Below the pieces are notes generated by a model. The model made no database searches and was not told where the DNA came from. It saw only the letters and a list, made by a program, of their open reading frames with translations. A stretch of DNA of 64,000 bases, taken from Flavobacteriaceae bacterium. Its GTDB lineage: Bacteria; Bacteroidota; Bacteroidia; Flavobacteriales; Flavobacteriaceae. The first letter of the stretch is position 1; the number at the start of each line of letters is the position of its first letter. Position numbers and translations under genes: made by a program. The DNA is taken from the NCBI GenBank assembly GCA_004762155.1, contig SIHP01000001.1:721155-785154 (forward strand). The letters run 5' to 3'. Shown piece after piece: positions 58,981 to 64,000 of the stretch.

Positions 58981-60968
58981 TGGGTTATGTAGGGAATAGT
59001 TATACTTAGCAAAGTACCTTTATTAACTTTTGAAGTTAATACTAAAGTACCATTTAGTTTTTTAATTCTCGATGTTATATTTTTTAAACCAATACCGTTT
59101 TTACTCTTTTTGGTATTAAAACCAACTCCATCATCTTTTAGGGAAATGATTATAGAAGTATTTGCTATTGAAAACTCTAAAATAACCTTTTTTGCTTTAG
59201 CATGTTTAATTATATTCTGTAAAGATTCTTGAATAATTCTATAAACATTTGCTTTTGTTACTTCATCTATTGATTTCCATACAATAGTTTTATCTGCAAT
59301 GTATTCATACTTAAAGTTACCAATAATACTTTTATCTTTTAATAATTGCGCTATAATTGAAGAAAAATTCACTGTGCTATCATCAAAATTCTCACTTAAT
59401 TTATGAGAAACATCACGTATTTCTTTTTCTATAACTTGTAAGTCTTCTAAAAAAGTTTGATGTTTTTCTTGGGTATCAGAATTCATTTGCATTCCTAAAA
59501 AACCAAGACTAACTCGTGTACCAAATAATTTACCCAAAATACCATCATGTAACTCTGCTGATATTCTATTTCGTTCATTCACGCGTTCTTCTTCTAATTT
59601 AGCTTGTTGCTGTAACGTAAGAACATAAACTTCTTCATTTGCTTTTTGCTGATCTGCTTCTAAACGTAGTTTTTCATTTTTTACTTTTTGTACTCTAATA
59701 AAATACAATAAGCTTAATACCAAAATTGTTCCTATACTAGATATGGTAATTAATAAGTTTTGTTGGGTAAGTTTTTCAGCTTCTTCTATATATTCATCTG
59801 TTTCAAACTCTATTCGGGTGAACTTGTTTCTTGCTTTACGTTCTTCAGATATTAAACTGTCATTAAATACAATGTACCTATCTAGATACTTTTTAGAGTT
59901 TTTAACATCTAAATTTGCAAGTTGTTTTAAGGTGGTTAAATAATCACCTCCGTTCTTTATTTGTTTAGCTAAAATGTTTGCTTCTCTTGCGTAAATTATT
60001 GCTCTTGTAGTATCTTTTAAATAACTATAATAATCTGATAAATGAATTTTAGAATTTACTATTCCTGCTCTATTATTTAAACTATCTCTAATTTTTAAAG
60101 CTATAAACAAATCTTCTTTTATACCTGTTGTATCTTTTGAAAAGAGTTTACAGTTAGCTCTATTATTAAGGATTCTAGCAAAACGTTTTCTTTTTAGTTT
60201 TTTTTTTAATGATTTATTATAATATTGTATAGCTTTTGTATATTCCTTTTTTTTAAAATAAATATTAGCTATGTTATTATAATTACCTAATCCTTTTTTT
60301 TCTTTTAATCTATTATAATAAACTAATGATTTATTGTAATAAAACAAGGCTTTATCGTATTCTTTAATATCTTTTTGGAGAAGTCCTAAATGAGTGTAAC
60401 AATTATATAACCCATTATAATTTTTTATTTTTTTGAATTTTTTTATGGCACGAAAAGTTAAAATCTCACTTGATTGATAATCTCTATATCTCCCTTTTAT
60501 ATAAGCCATGGCATATAATAAATTACCAGACTCATTTATTTTATTTACTTTCTCAAAATACTTAAGAGCTTCATTATAATGTTTAAAAGCTTTATCATAT
60601 ATTTCATTTTTGTTATAAAAATCACCAAAATTCCAATGTGATTCTGCTATGTAGAAACTATCTTTTAATTCTAAAGCAGATTCATAGGCTTCTTTATTTA
60701 CCCTTTGAAAATTCAGACTATCTTTCAATTTGTAAAAAAGAAAGGATATATCTGTTAAGTGTTTACATTTTAATCTGCTTAAAGGAATCTTTTTTGATAA
60801 AAAAAAAGCTTTTTCCAAACTTGAAATTTTATCATGGTAATTAAACTTTGCTTTTTTTGATTTTTGAATAAAAAATTTAATGCTATCTTTTTGGATATTA
60901 TTATTAGCTCCTAAAAAACAAGCATTAATAAATATTAAGAAAAAAAAATATTTTTTTATTTGGTTCAA
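58977..60968 (-). CDS. TPR-containing sensor histidine kinase (NarX/DesK type)
   Basis: 663 residues from a TTG start; no ATG is available in frame between an upstream stop codon and the mature protein. The signal peptide 'YFFFLIFINACFLGA' is followed by about six TPR repeats (for example 'ALFYYNKSLVYYNRLKEKKG' and 'AIQYYNKSLKKKLKRK'). A membrane helix 'LITISSIGTILVLSLLYFI' lies at about 400. The phospho-accepting His sits in 'RISAELHDGILGKL', and the ATPase domain has 'VYRIIQESLQNIIKHAK' and 'DDGVGFN'. The TPRs face the periplasm. The signal sensed is unknown. Confidence 0.87.
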   Translation of the reverse strand: MNQIKKYFFFLIFINACFLGANNNIQKDSIKFFIQKSKKAKFNYHDKISSLEKAFFLSKKIPLSRLKCKHLTDISFLFYKLKDSLNFQRVNKEAYESALELKDSFYIAESHWNFGDFYNKNEIYDKAFKHYNEALKYFEKVNKINESGNLLYAMAYIKGRYRDYQSSEILTFRAIKKFKKIKNYNGLYNCYTHLGLLQKDIKEYDKALFYYNKSLVYYNRLKEKKGLGNYNNIANIYFKKKEYTKAIQYYNKSLKKKLKRKRFARILNNRANCKLFSKDTTGIKEDLFIALKIRDSLNNRAGIVNSKIHLSDYYSYLKDTTRAIIYAREANILAKQIKNGGDYLTTLKQLANLDVKNSKKYLDRYIVFNDSLISEERKARNKFTRIEFETDEYIEEAEKLTQQNLLITISSIGTILVLSLLYFIRVQKVKNEKLRLEADQQKANEEVYVLTLQQQAKLEEERVNERNRISAELHDGILGKLFGTRVSLGFLGMQMNSDTQEKHQTFLEDLQVIEKEIRDVSHKLSENFDDSTVNFSSIIAQLLKDKSIIGNFKYEYIADKTIVWKSIDEVTKANVYRIIQESLQNIIKHAKAKKVILEFSIANTSIIISLKDDGVGFNTKKSKNGIGLKNITSRIKKLNGTLVLTSKVNKGTLLSITIPYITQ

Positions 60969-61006
60969 AATATATGTATATTATATTTGTTAACGAAAAT
61001 AAGAAA

Positions 61007-61028
61007 AGACTGTCTAAAAAGACAGTCT
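61007..61028 (-). terminator. Terminator after the small lipoprotein gene
   Basis: Perfect stem AGACTGTCT / AGACAGTCT (61007-61015, 61020-61028) with an A4 loop, followed on the minus strand by TTTTC and T-rich sequence. It lies 14 bases after the lipoprotein stop and ahead of the kinase start. Confidence 0.8.
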
Positions 61029-61042
61029 CACTAACAAAAAAA

Positions 61043-61237
61043 TTAGTTTTTATTTCTAGTTCCATCTTTACTATCATCTCCATCACCTGTATCATAAAAC
61101 TCTGCATCATCACCAAACTTCATAGAGTTTTCGATAGTATCAATTGGTTTCACAACAAGGTTTTCAGTTGTATCAGTACAACTTGTAGTTAATAAGGTAA
61201 GAACGGTAACGAATAGTAATGTTTTAATAGTTTTCAT
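61043..61237 (-). CDS. Small putative lipoprotein, 64 residues, unknown function
   Basis: The ATG at 61237 opens a lipoprotein signal ('MKTIKTLLFVTVLTLLTTSC', Cys at residue 20), which a longer frame starting at 61288 would hide; that earlier ATG lies in a small palindrome and is unlikely. The mature part is short and very acidic, with 'NSMKFGDDAEFYDTGDGDD' and a basic end 'SKDGTRNKN'. No family was recognised. It is encoded directly upstream of the TPR kinase/response-regulator genes but separated by a terminator, so it may be a target of or an accessory to that system. A structured region of about 300 bases precedes it. Confidence 0.7.
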   Translation of the reverse strand: MKTIKTLLFVTVLTLLTTSCTDTTENLVVKPIDTIENSMKFGDDAEFYDTGDGDDSKDGTRNKN

Positions 61238-61373
61238 AATTAATTTTTTAAAATTTGACAATAGTTTCCTGTGCCGTGAATACGGCAAATTGAGTTTTGA
61301 TTACAATTTTTAGATATTTCCCTAACAGTTAAGTTTGGGCAATAATCATCCAGCCCGATAAATCAGGTGGTTT

Positions 61374-61458
61374 GTAGAATTAATTGGTATTGATAACCAA
61401 TTAGTGAAGACTAATTACTTGTAAGGCCTATTGAGTTGAGGCTTCAGGAAAATTCTAC
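61374..61458 (-). ncRNA. Candidate structured leader RNA with alternative hairpins
   Basis: Closing stem 61374-61381 with 61451-61458. Inside, hairpin 1 is TAATTGGT/ACCAATTA (61381-61388, 61396-61403) and hairpin 2 is AATTAGT/ACTAATT (61399-61405, 61410-61416, loop CTTC on the minus strand). They share 61399-61403 and cannot form together. A third element, AAGCCT/AGGCTT with one bulge, lies at about 61423-61444. On the minus strand this would be part of the lipoprotein leader. Confidence 0.4.
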
Positions 61459-61701
61459 TTTGTCTTAAATAAGAAGCGTTTTGGATTCTTGTTTGGCTAC
61501 GCTAGTTAATTTAACTTCTAAATTAATGTTGAATAAAATATATTCAAATACAAACTTAGGCAGCATAGCTTTTTAATGAGTAAACGTTCTTTTTCATTGA
61601 GAAATAATAGTTTTTAATATCATAGCATTATAATTTAATTGGGTTAATAGTTTTCTTTTTCAATCCTTATTCATAGTAAAACTTATAAAAGTCTTTAAAA
61701 C

Positions 61702-61731
61702 AAAAAAAGGCATCTTTTAAAAAGATGCCTT
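61702..61731 (-). terminator. Terminator of the 33-codon mini-gene
   Basis: Stem AAGGCATCTTTT / AAAAGATGCCTT (61707-61718, 61720-61731), with a U-run of at least five after it on the minus strand. It lies 30 bases beyond the mini-gene stop. Confidence 0.85.
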
Positions 61732-61759
61732 GTGTAGTATAATATATAATAAGAATAAA

Positions 61760-61861
61760 TTATTCTTTAAATAAATATCGTTTTTCACAACAAACATCTT
61801 TATGTAATGTATCAACTCCTCTTACGTGTAGGTTGTTGATGTTTGAATTGACTAGTTTCAT
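61760..61861 (-). CDS. Mini-gene A, 33-residue peptide of unknown function
   Basis: ATG at 61861 to TAA at 61762-61760. The peptide starts 'MKLVNSNINNLHVRGVDTL' and ends 'HKDVCCEKRYLFKE', with a Cys-Cys pair and a basic-aromatic tail. It is a complete transcription unit: a -7 box TATATTTG 55 bases ahead, A-rich sequence before the ATG, and a strong terminator behind. Codon choice (AAC, ATC, CTA, CAC, AGA, TGT) looks like real coding sequence. It has no signal peptide and is not hydrophobic. It shares an 'IxNLH' segment and a C-x-R-x2-L-x-F-type tail with mini-gene B, so the two may be relatives. No known family was recognised. Confidence 0.6.
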   Translation of the reverse strand: MKLVNSNINNLHVRGVDTLHKDVCCEKRYLFKE

Positions 61862-62134
61862 TTTAATTGATTTTATAAATTTTATTTTAATTAGTATAGC
61901 ACTAATTTCTATACTTCAAATATACGAAAAATAAATGAATATTTAACAGAATTTAACATTTTATTTTATTGAAAAACAAATAGTTAAGTCAAAATTAAGA
62001 TAGGTGATTTCTGTCCGGATTTTATCCAGATATTAAAGATTTGAGCAATTATTTGAAGTTGAATTGCTTAGCTATCAAATCTATTTAGATTAGTATATTT
62101 CAAATTACTTTATCATTTGTTAAAAAAATTACAC
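61862..62134. other. Gap between mini-gene A and mini-gene B
   Basis: Apart from the mini-gene A promoter, no gene was found. One hairpin AGCAATT/AATTGCT lies near 62043-62068, and a TAGATTTG box (minus, 62083-62076), with TTTG 17 bases further upstream, could start a transcript reading into the mini-gene A leader. Nothing else was recognised. Confidence 0.4.
61917..61924 (-). promoter_or_regulatory. -7 box of mini-gene A
   Basis: TATATTTG on the minus strand. No TTG lies about 20 bases upstream; instead there is GTTAA within the string 'TTCTGTTAA', a motif also found ahead of mini-gene B. The leader to the ATG would be about 50 bases. Confidence 0.5.
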
Positions 62135-62170
62135 AAAAAAAAGCGTCTAAATTATTTAGACGCTTTTTTT
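62135..62170. terminator. Terminator of mini-gene B (bidirectional)
   Basis: Stem GCGTCTAAA / TTTAGACGC (62143-62151, 62155-62163) with loop TTA, an A-run before and a T-run after. It lies 28 bases beyond the mini-gene B stop. Confidence 0.88.
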
Positions 62171-62197
62171 ATATTGATATTCTATATTTATTAAATT

Positions 62198-62314
62198 TTA
62201 AGTATCGAAAATTAACATATTACGTCTACAAGCTATAAGAACAGACTTGTCTGCTCCATATAAACTGTAAGATTTATAAACTACTTGTGCCATATGTAAA
62301 TTAATAATATTCAT
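62198..62314 (-). CDS. Mini-gene B, 38-residue peptide of unknown function
   Basis: ATG at 62314 to TAA at 62200-62198. The peptide starts 'MNIINLHMAQVVYKSYSLYG' and ends 'ADKSVLIACRRNMLIFDT'. A perfect TATCTTTG box ends eight bases before the ATG, so transcription should start at or within a few bases of the start codon: the message would be leaderless or nearly so. A strong terminator follows. Like mini-gene A it has 'I-x-N-L-H' near the N terminus and a Cys followed by basic residues, then Leu and Phe near the C terminus. An alternative start is the ATG at residue 8. No family was recognised. Confidence 0.6.
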   Translation of the reverse strand: MNIINLHMAQVVYKSYSLYGADKSVLIACRRNMLIFDT

Positions 62315-62321
62315 TGTAATA

Positions 62322-62329
62322 CAAAGATA
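62322..62329 (-). promoter_or_regulatory. -7 box of mini-gene B
   Basis: TATCTTTG on the minus strand, seven bases before the ATG. 'TTCAGTTAA' lies 22-30 bases upstream, like the element ahead of mini-gene A; no TTG is at the usual place. Confidence 0.6.
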
Positions 62330-62373
62330 CAAAACTTCAATATTTTTAGCATTAACTGAATGTTAATTCGCAC

Positions 62374-62394
62374 AAGTAAGGTTTTACCTTACTT
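62374..62394. promoter_or_regulatory. Palindrome between divergent promoters, candidate operator
   Basis: AAGTAAGGT / ACCTTACTT with a TTT centre, between the minus-strand -7 box at 62329 and the plus-strand -7 box at 62436. A degenerate second copy of half of it (AAAACCTTAC) follows at about 62405. Size and place suit a protein-binding site acting on both promoters. Confidence 0.45.
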
Positions 62395-62435
62395 ATAGGA
62401 AGCAAAAACCTTACCAAGTTTAAATACATTTAAAA

Positions 62436-62443
62436 TATCTTTG
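62436..62443 (+). promoter_or_regulatory. -7 box of a plus-strand transcript
   Basis: TATCTTTG on the plus strand, divergent from mini-gene B. No TTG is seen 20 bases upstream. The next plus-strand terminator is at 62547-62583, defining a transcript of about 130 bases. Confidence 0.45.
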
Positions 62444-62448
62444 ATGTA

Positions 62449-62583
62449 GCTAAGAAAGCCTTTTATATAAAGGTCAATTATTTCATAATAATTGTCGGGG
62501 GACTATTACTATTGAAAAAGAAACGTACTACCACATAGTGCAAAAAAAAAGACCATTTAATAAATGGTCTTTTGCTTTTTTTA
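62449..62583 (+). ncRNA. Candidate small RNA of about 130 nt
   Basis: Between a TATCTTTG box and a rho-independent terminator there is no ORF with a start codon longer than a few codons on this strand. The interval contains three possible hairpins: CCTTT/AAAGG near 62460, AATTATT/AATAATT near 62476-62493, and the terminator stem. A G-rich stretch 'GTCGGGGGAC' at about 62494-62503, unusual in this AT-rich context, would sit in an exposed position. No known RNA family was recognised. Confidence 0.35.
62547..62583 (+). terminator. Terminator of the candidate small RNA
   Basis: Stem AAAAGACCATT / AATGGTCTTTT (62547-62557, 62563-62573), then GCTTTTTTT. The T-run after it defines the plus strand as its main direction. 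Confidence 0.8.
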
Positions 62584-62607
62584 AGGTTTTTAATAATAAC
62601 TAAACCA

Positions 62608-62628
62608 CTATGGACTAGAAGTCCATAG
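62608..62628. repeat. Perfect 9-bp hairpin near the IS200-type element
   Basis: CTATGGACT / AGTCCATAG with loop AGA. It lies 10 bases outside the inner end hairpin of the IS and may be part of the element's end or of flanking DNA. Confidence 0.7.
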
Positions 62629-62638
62629 GTTTTTAAAT

Positions 62639-63150
62639 CTGACTAAAGTCAGCAGTTCGGATCATCACGTGATTACACTAATATAAAATTATCACTATCA
62701 TTAATTGATTTACGATGATGTTATAAATATTCATTTACCATTTTATCTGTGATATTACCTGTACTCCAACATCCAAAACCTATTGCCCAAAAATGTCTGC
62801 CCCAGTATTGTTTTTTTATTTTTGGAAATTCTTGTTGAATTTTTCTAGATGTTCTTCCTTTCAATTTCTTTACAATACTACTAATATCTTGTGATGGTCG
62901 ATACTCTATATGAATATGGTCTTTGGAGACAACTCCTTTTAGTATTACGATATCTTCTGAATCACAAATTTCTATTAGAAGTTTTCTACAACGTTGTTGA
63001 ACATCGCCAACCAAAACTTTATATCGATACTTGGTACTCCAAACTATGTGAACTGTTAAATTTGAAACGGTATGACCACTAGTCCTTTGATTTCCCATTT
63101 AACAAAGGTAAATATTTTTAGAAGCTAAAGCGGAATGCACTAAAGTGCAT
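62639..63150 (-). mobile_element. IS200/IS605-type element with one Y1 transposase
   Basis: A single transposase gene on the minus strand is bracketed by two subterminal hairpins that share a core: CTGACT-AA-AGTCAG at 62639-62652 and ATGCACT-AA-AGTGCAT at 63135-63150. Such imperfectly conserved hairpins, not inverted terminal repeats, mark the ends of IS200-family elements. Exact ends and target site cannot be placed without other copies. Confidence 0.7.
62673..63098 (-). pseudogene. tnpA: IS200-type Y1 transposase (TnpA) with a premature stop
   Basis: The ATG at 63098 opens a typical TnpA ('TVHIVWSTKYRYKVLVGDVQ'). The HUH motif is 'SKDHIHIEY', and 'RHFWAIGFGCWSTGNITDKM' precedes the catalytic Tyr in 'VNEYL'. 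The frame stops at TAA 62723-62721 after 125 residues. Reading past it gives 'HHRKSINDSDNFILV' and a second stop at 62675-62673, matching the usual tail of the family, where Glu stands at the TAA. A single GAA-to-TAA change therefore removed the last 16 residues. The catalytic residues remain, so residual activity is not excluded. Confidence 0.75.
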
Positions 63151-63519
63151 AGTTTTAACTAAATTTGAGACCAATAAAAATTTTAATATGGGTTTTATTT
63201 ATTGGCTAACTATTTTTATAAATATTCTATTGATGAAAACCTAGAAGTATATTAATAGCAGTTCTAAAAAAAATATTCTTTGAATTCTATAGAACAACTT
63301 TAAGATAATTATGGAGTTATAAATTTAAACTACTATCTAAAAAAATTAGAATCAAAAAGTAGATAAAATAGTTCTAACAATTTTAGATAGTTTGTATGAT
63401 TTAAATTATATGACTACAAATAGAGAGGAAATAATTATAAATATTGAATTATTACAAAAGGAAGATAGAGGTATCAGTACATAAATACTTATATTTAAAG
63501 TGAACAAATACAATATTTT
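63151..63519 (+). other. Decayed region between two mobile-element remnants
   Basis: No intact gene. A run of 44 open codons ends at TAA 63482-63484 on the plus strand and includes 'KIVLTILDSLYDLNYMTTN'; just upstream in another frame is 'NYGVINLNYYLKKLES', ending where the first begins. Together they look like one short gene broken by a frameshift, but no family was recognised. Confidence 0.3.
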
Positions 63520-63720
63520 ATGAACATTTTTAAGGGTCAAAATCTTCTAGAGTTCTCTGATCGGTTTAAAACCGACGTCGATTGTGAAGAATACTTATCA
63601 GAATTAAAAGATAAAAGAACTTTTCAATGTTTAAAATGTAATCATAAGGCATACCAAAGAAAAGTTGATTTTTCACGCCAATGTAATGTTTGTAATTATA
63701 TTATTAATATTAGTTCATAA
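63520..63720 (+). pseudogene. IS1595-type transposase, N-terminal fragment
   Basis: 66 codons. 'LEFSDRFKTDVDCEEYLSEL' and a four-cysteine zinc ribbon (C38-x2-C41 in 'FQCLKCNHKAYQ', and C56-x2-C59 in 'RQCNVCNY') are the N-terminal zinc-ribbon domain of IS1595-family transposases. The intact protein is several times longer and carries a DDE-type catalytic domain, absent here. After the stop, a faint continuation in another frame ('NPNFHNLYRLKK') suggests frameshift decay. Cys positions are approximate. Confidence 0.6.
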
Positions 63721-63901
63721 ATCCCAACTTTCACAATCTTTATAGACTTAAAAAATTGTACCAACAAAAGTAATTACTCCATATATTATATACAAGAGCT
63801 TTAAAATCTAGACAAATTCGTATTAAAAGAAGAGATAATCTTATATCTAACTCATCATTAGCTTAGATAAGCTAAGAAAGTTTTAAAATAAGGATAAAAA
63901 A

Positions 63902-63928
63902 AAACTCCAGTCTTTTAGACTGGAGTTT
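63902..63928 (-). terminator. Terminator of the rRNA operon
   Basis: Perfect stem AAACTCCAGTCT / AGACTGGAGTTT (63902-63913, 63917-63928), with a U-run of about nine on the minus strand. It lies 11 bases beyond the 5S rRNA 3' end. Confidence 0.9.
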
Positions 63929-63939
63929 AATATAAAGAA

Positions 63940-64000
63940 AGGCAACGACCTACTCTCCCACCATTGGCAGTACCATCGGCGCTAATGGGCTTAACTTCTC
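63940..64000 (-). rRNA. rrf: 5S ribosomal RNA, 3' part
   Basis: Read on the minus strand: 'GAGAAGTTAAGCCCATTAG', then 'GCCGATGGTACTGC', then 'GGGAGAGTAGGTCGTTGCC', the conserved 3' half of bacterial 5S rRNA. The gene continues past the end of the window, so an rRNA operon with 23S and 16S upstream on the minus strand is expected beyond 64000. The exact 3' end is uncertain by a few bases. Confidence 0.93.

Larger units (their letters stand above)
61238..61759. other. Structured non-coding region upstream of the small lipoprotein
   Basis: No gene is supported here. A small palindrome GCCGT-GAAT-ACGGC lies at 61273-61286. GGGC/GCCC pair at 61337-61340 and 61353-61356. A long-range stem GTAGAATT/AATTCTAC (61374-61381, 61451-61458) encloses two overlapping hairpins that exclude each other. 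A TAAGTTTG box (minus, 61558-61551) could start a leader transcript towards the lipoprotein gene. Bases 61560-61700 hold nothing recognisable. Confidence 0.5.

Noticed and set aside
61043..61288. 81-codon version of the small lipoprotein
   Set aside because: The extra 17 residues are basic and would bury the lipoprotein signal; the ATG at 61237 gives a normal signal peptide and lies after an A-rich stretch.
63856..63875. TTAGCTTA-GA-TAAGCTAA palindrome before the rRNA terminator
   Set aside because: Short and AT-rich, with no neighbouring promoter or gene to give it meaning; may be leftover element DNA.
1..64000. CRISPR arrays, prophage, integrase or conjugation genes
   Set aside because: No repeat-spacer pattern and no phage or conjugative gene was seen; the only repeats are tRNAs, the Gly-Tyr codons and hairpins.

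Overview
The window is AT-rich DNA from a marine-type member of the Flavobacteriaceae (phylum Bacteroidota). The evidence is the type IX secretion and gliding trio gldJ-porU-porV, promoters of the Bacteroidota form (TTG, about 20 bases, TAnnTTTG), weak Shine-Dalgarno signals, and the protein repertoire. Tenacibaculum or a close relative is my inference from protein flavour only. It cannot be proved here.

Left part (1-17.6 kb). The window opens inside a capsule export gene (Wza type), followed by a Wzc-type tyrosine kinase. A PHP-type tyrosine phosphatase converges on it and shares its terminator. Housekeeping genes follow: an N-acetylglucosamine kinase-like protein and murF. Then come gldJ (minus) and porU-porV (plus), cdd, a ketoacyl synthase III-like enzyme, guaA and a LysM lipoprotein. 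The guaA start codon lies inside a perfect 15-bp hairpin.

Central part (17.6-37.8 kb, all minus strand). This is a large Wzx/Wzy-dependent polysaccharide locus. It makes precursors by three routes: UDP-sugar dehydrogenases with an epimerase and a WbpB-like oxidoreductase, RmlA/RmlB, and FdtA/B/C-like 3-amino-sugar enzymes. It also encodes a flippase, a polymerase candidate, four glycosyltransferases, an asparagine-synthetase-like candidate amidotransferase, a WbpV-like reductase, a polyprenol-phosphate sugar transferase and a PglD-like acetyltransferase. Many genes overlap by 1-20 bases, so this is one or two long transcripts, with an internal promoter ahead of ugd. Together with Wza/Wzc at the left edge, this is the machinery of a surface glycan rich in uronic acids and N-acylated amino sugars.

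Right-central part (37.9-58.2 kb). Two identical tRNA-Val genes, folC, a TonB-ExbD-ExbB system, nhaB with a Glu/Leu-type dehydrogenase, anmK, an acyl-CoA dehydrogenase and truA. A nitrogen assimilation block follows: outer-membrane barrel, Amt, PII, Amt, GltB, GltD. This moves ammonium inward, senses nitrogen status and fixes ammonium into glutamate.

Right end (58.3-64 kb). A TPR histidine kinase and response regulator pair, then a small lipoprotein gene with a long, structured upstream region. Next is a cluster of tiny transcription units too short for ordinary gene calling: two mini-ORFs of 33 and 38 codons, each with its own -7 box and terminator, and a divergent candidate small RNA. This cluster is the best candidate in the window for something undescribed. 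It abuts decayed mobile DNA (an IS200-type transposase with a premature stop and an IS1595-type fragment) and the 3' end of a 5S rRNA gene on the minus strand.
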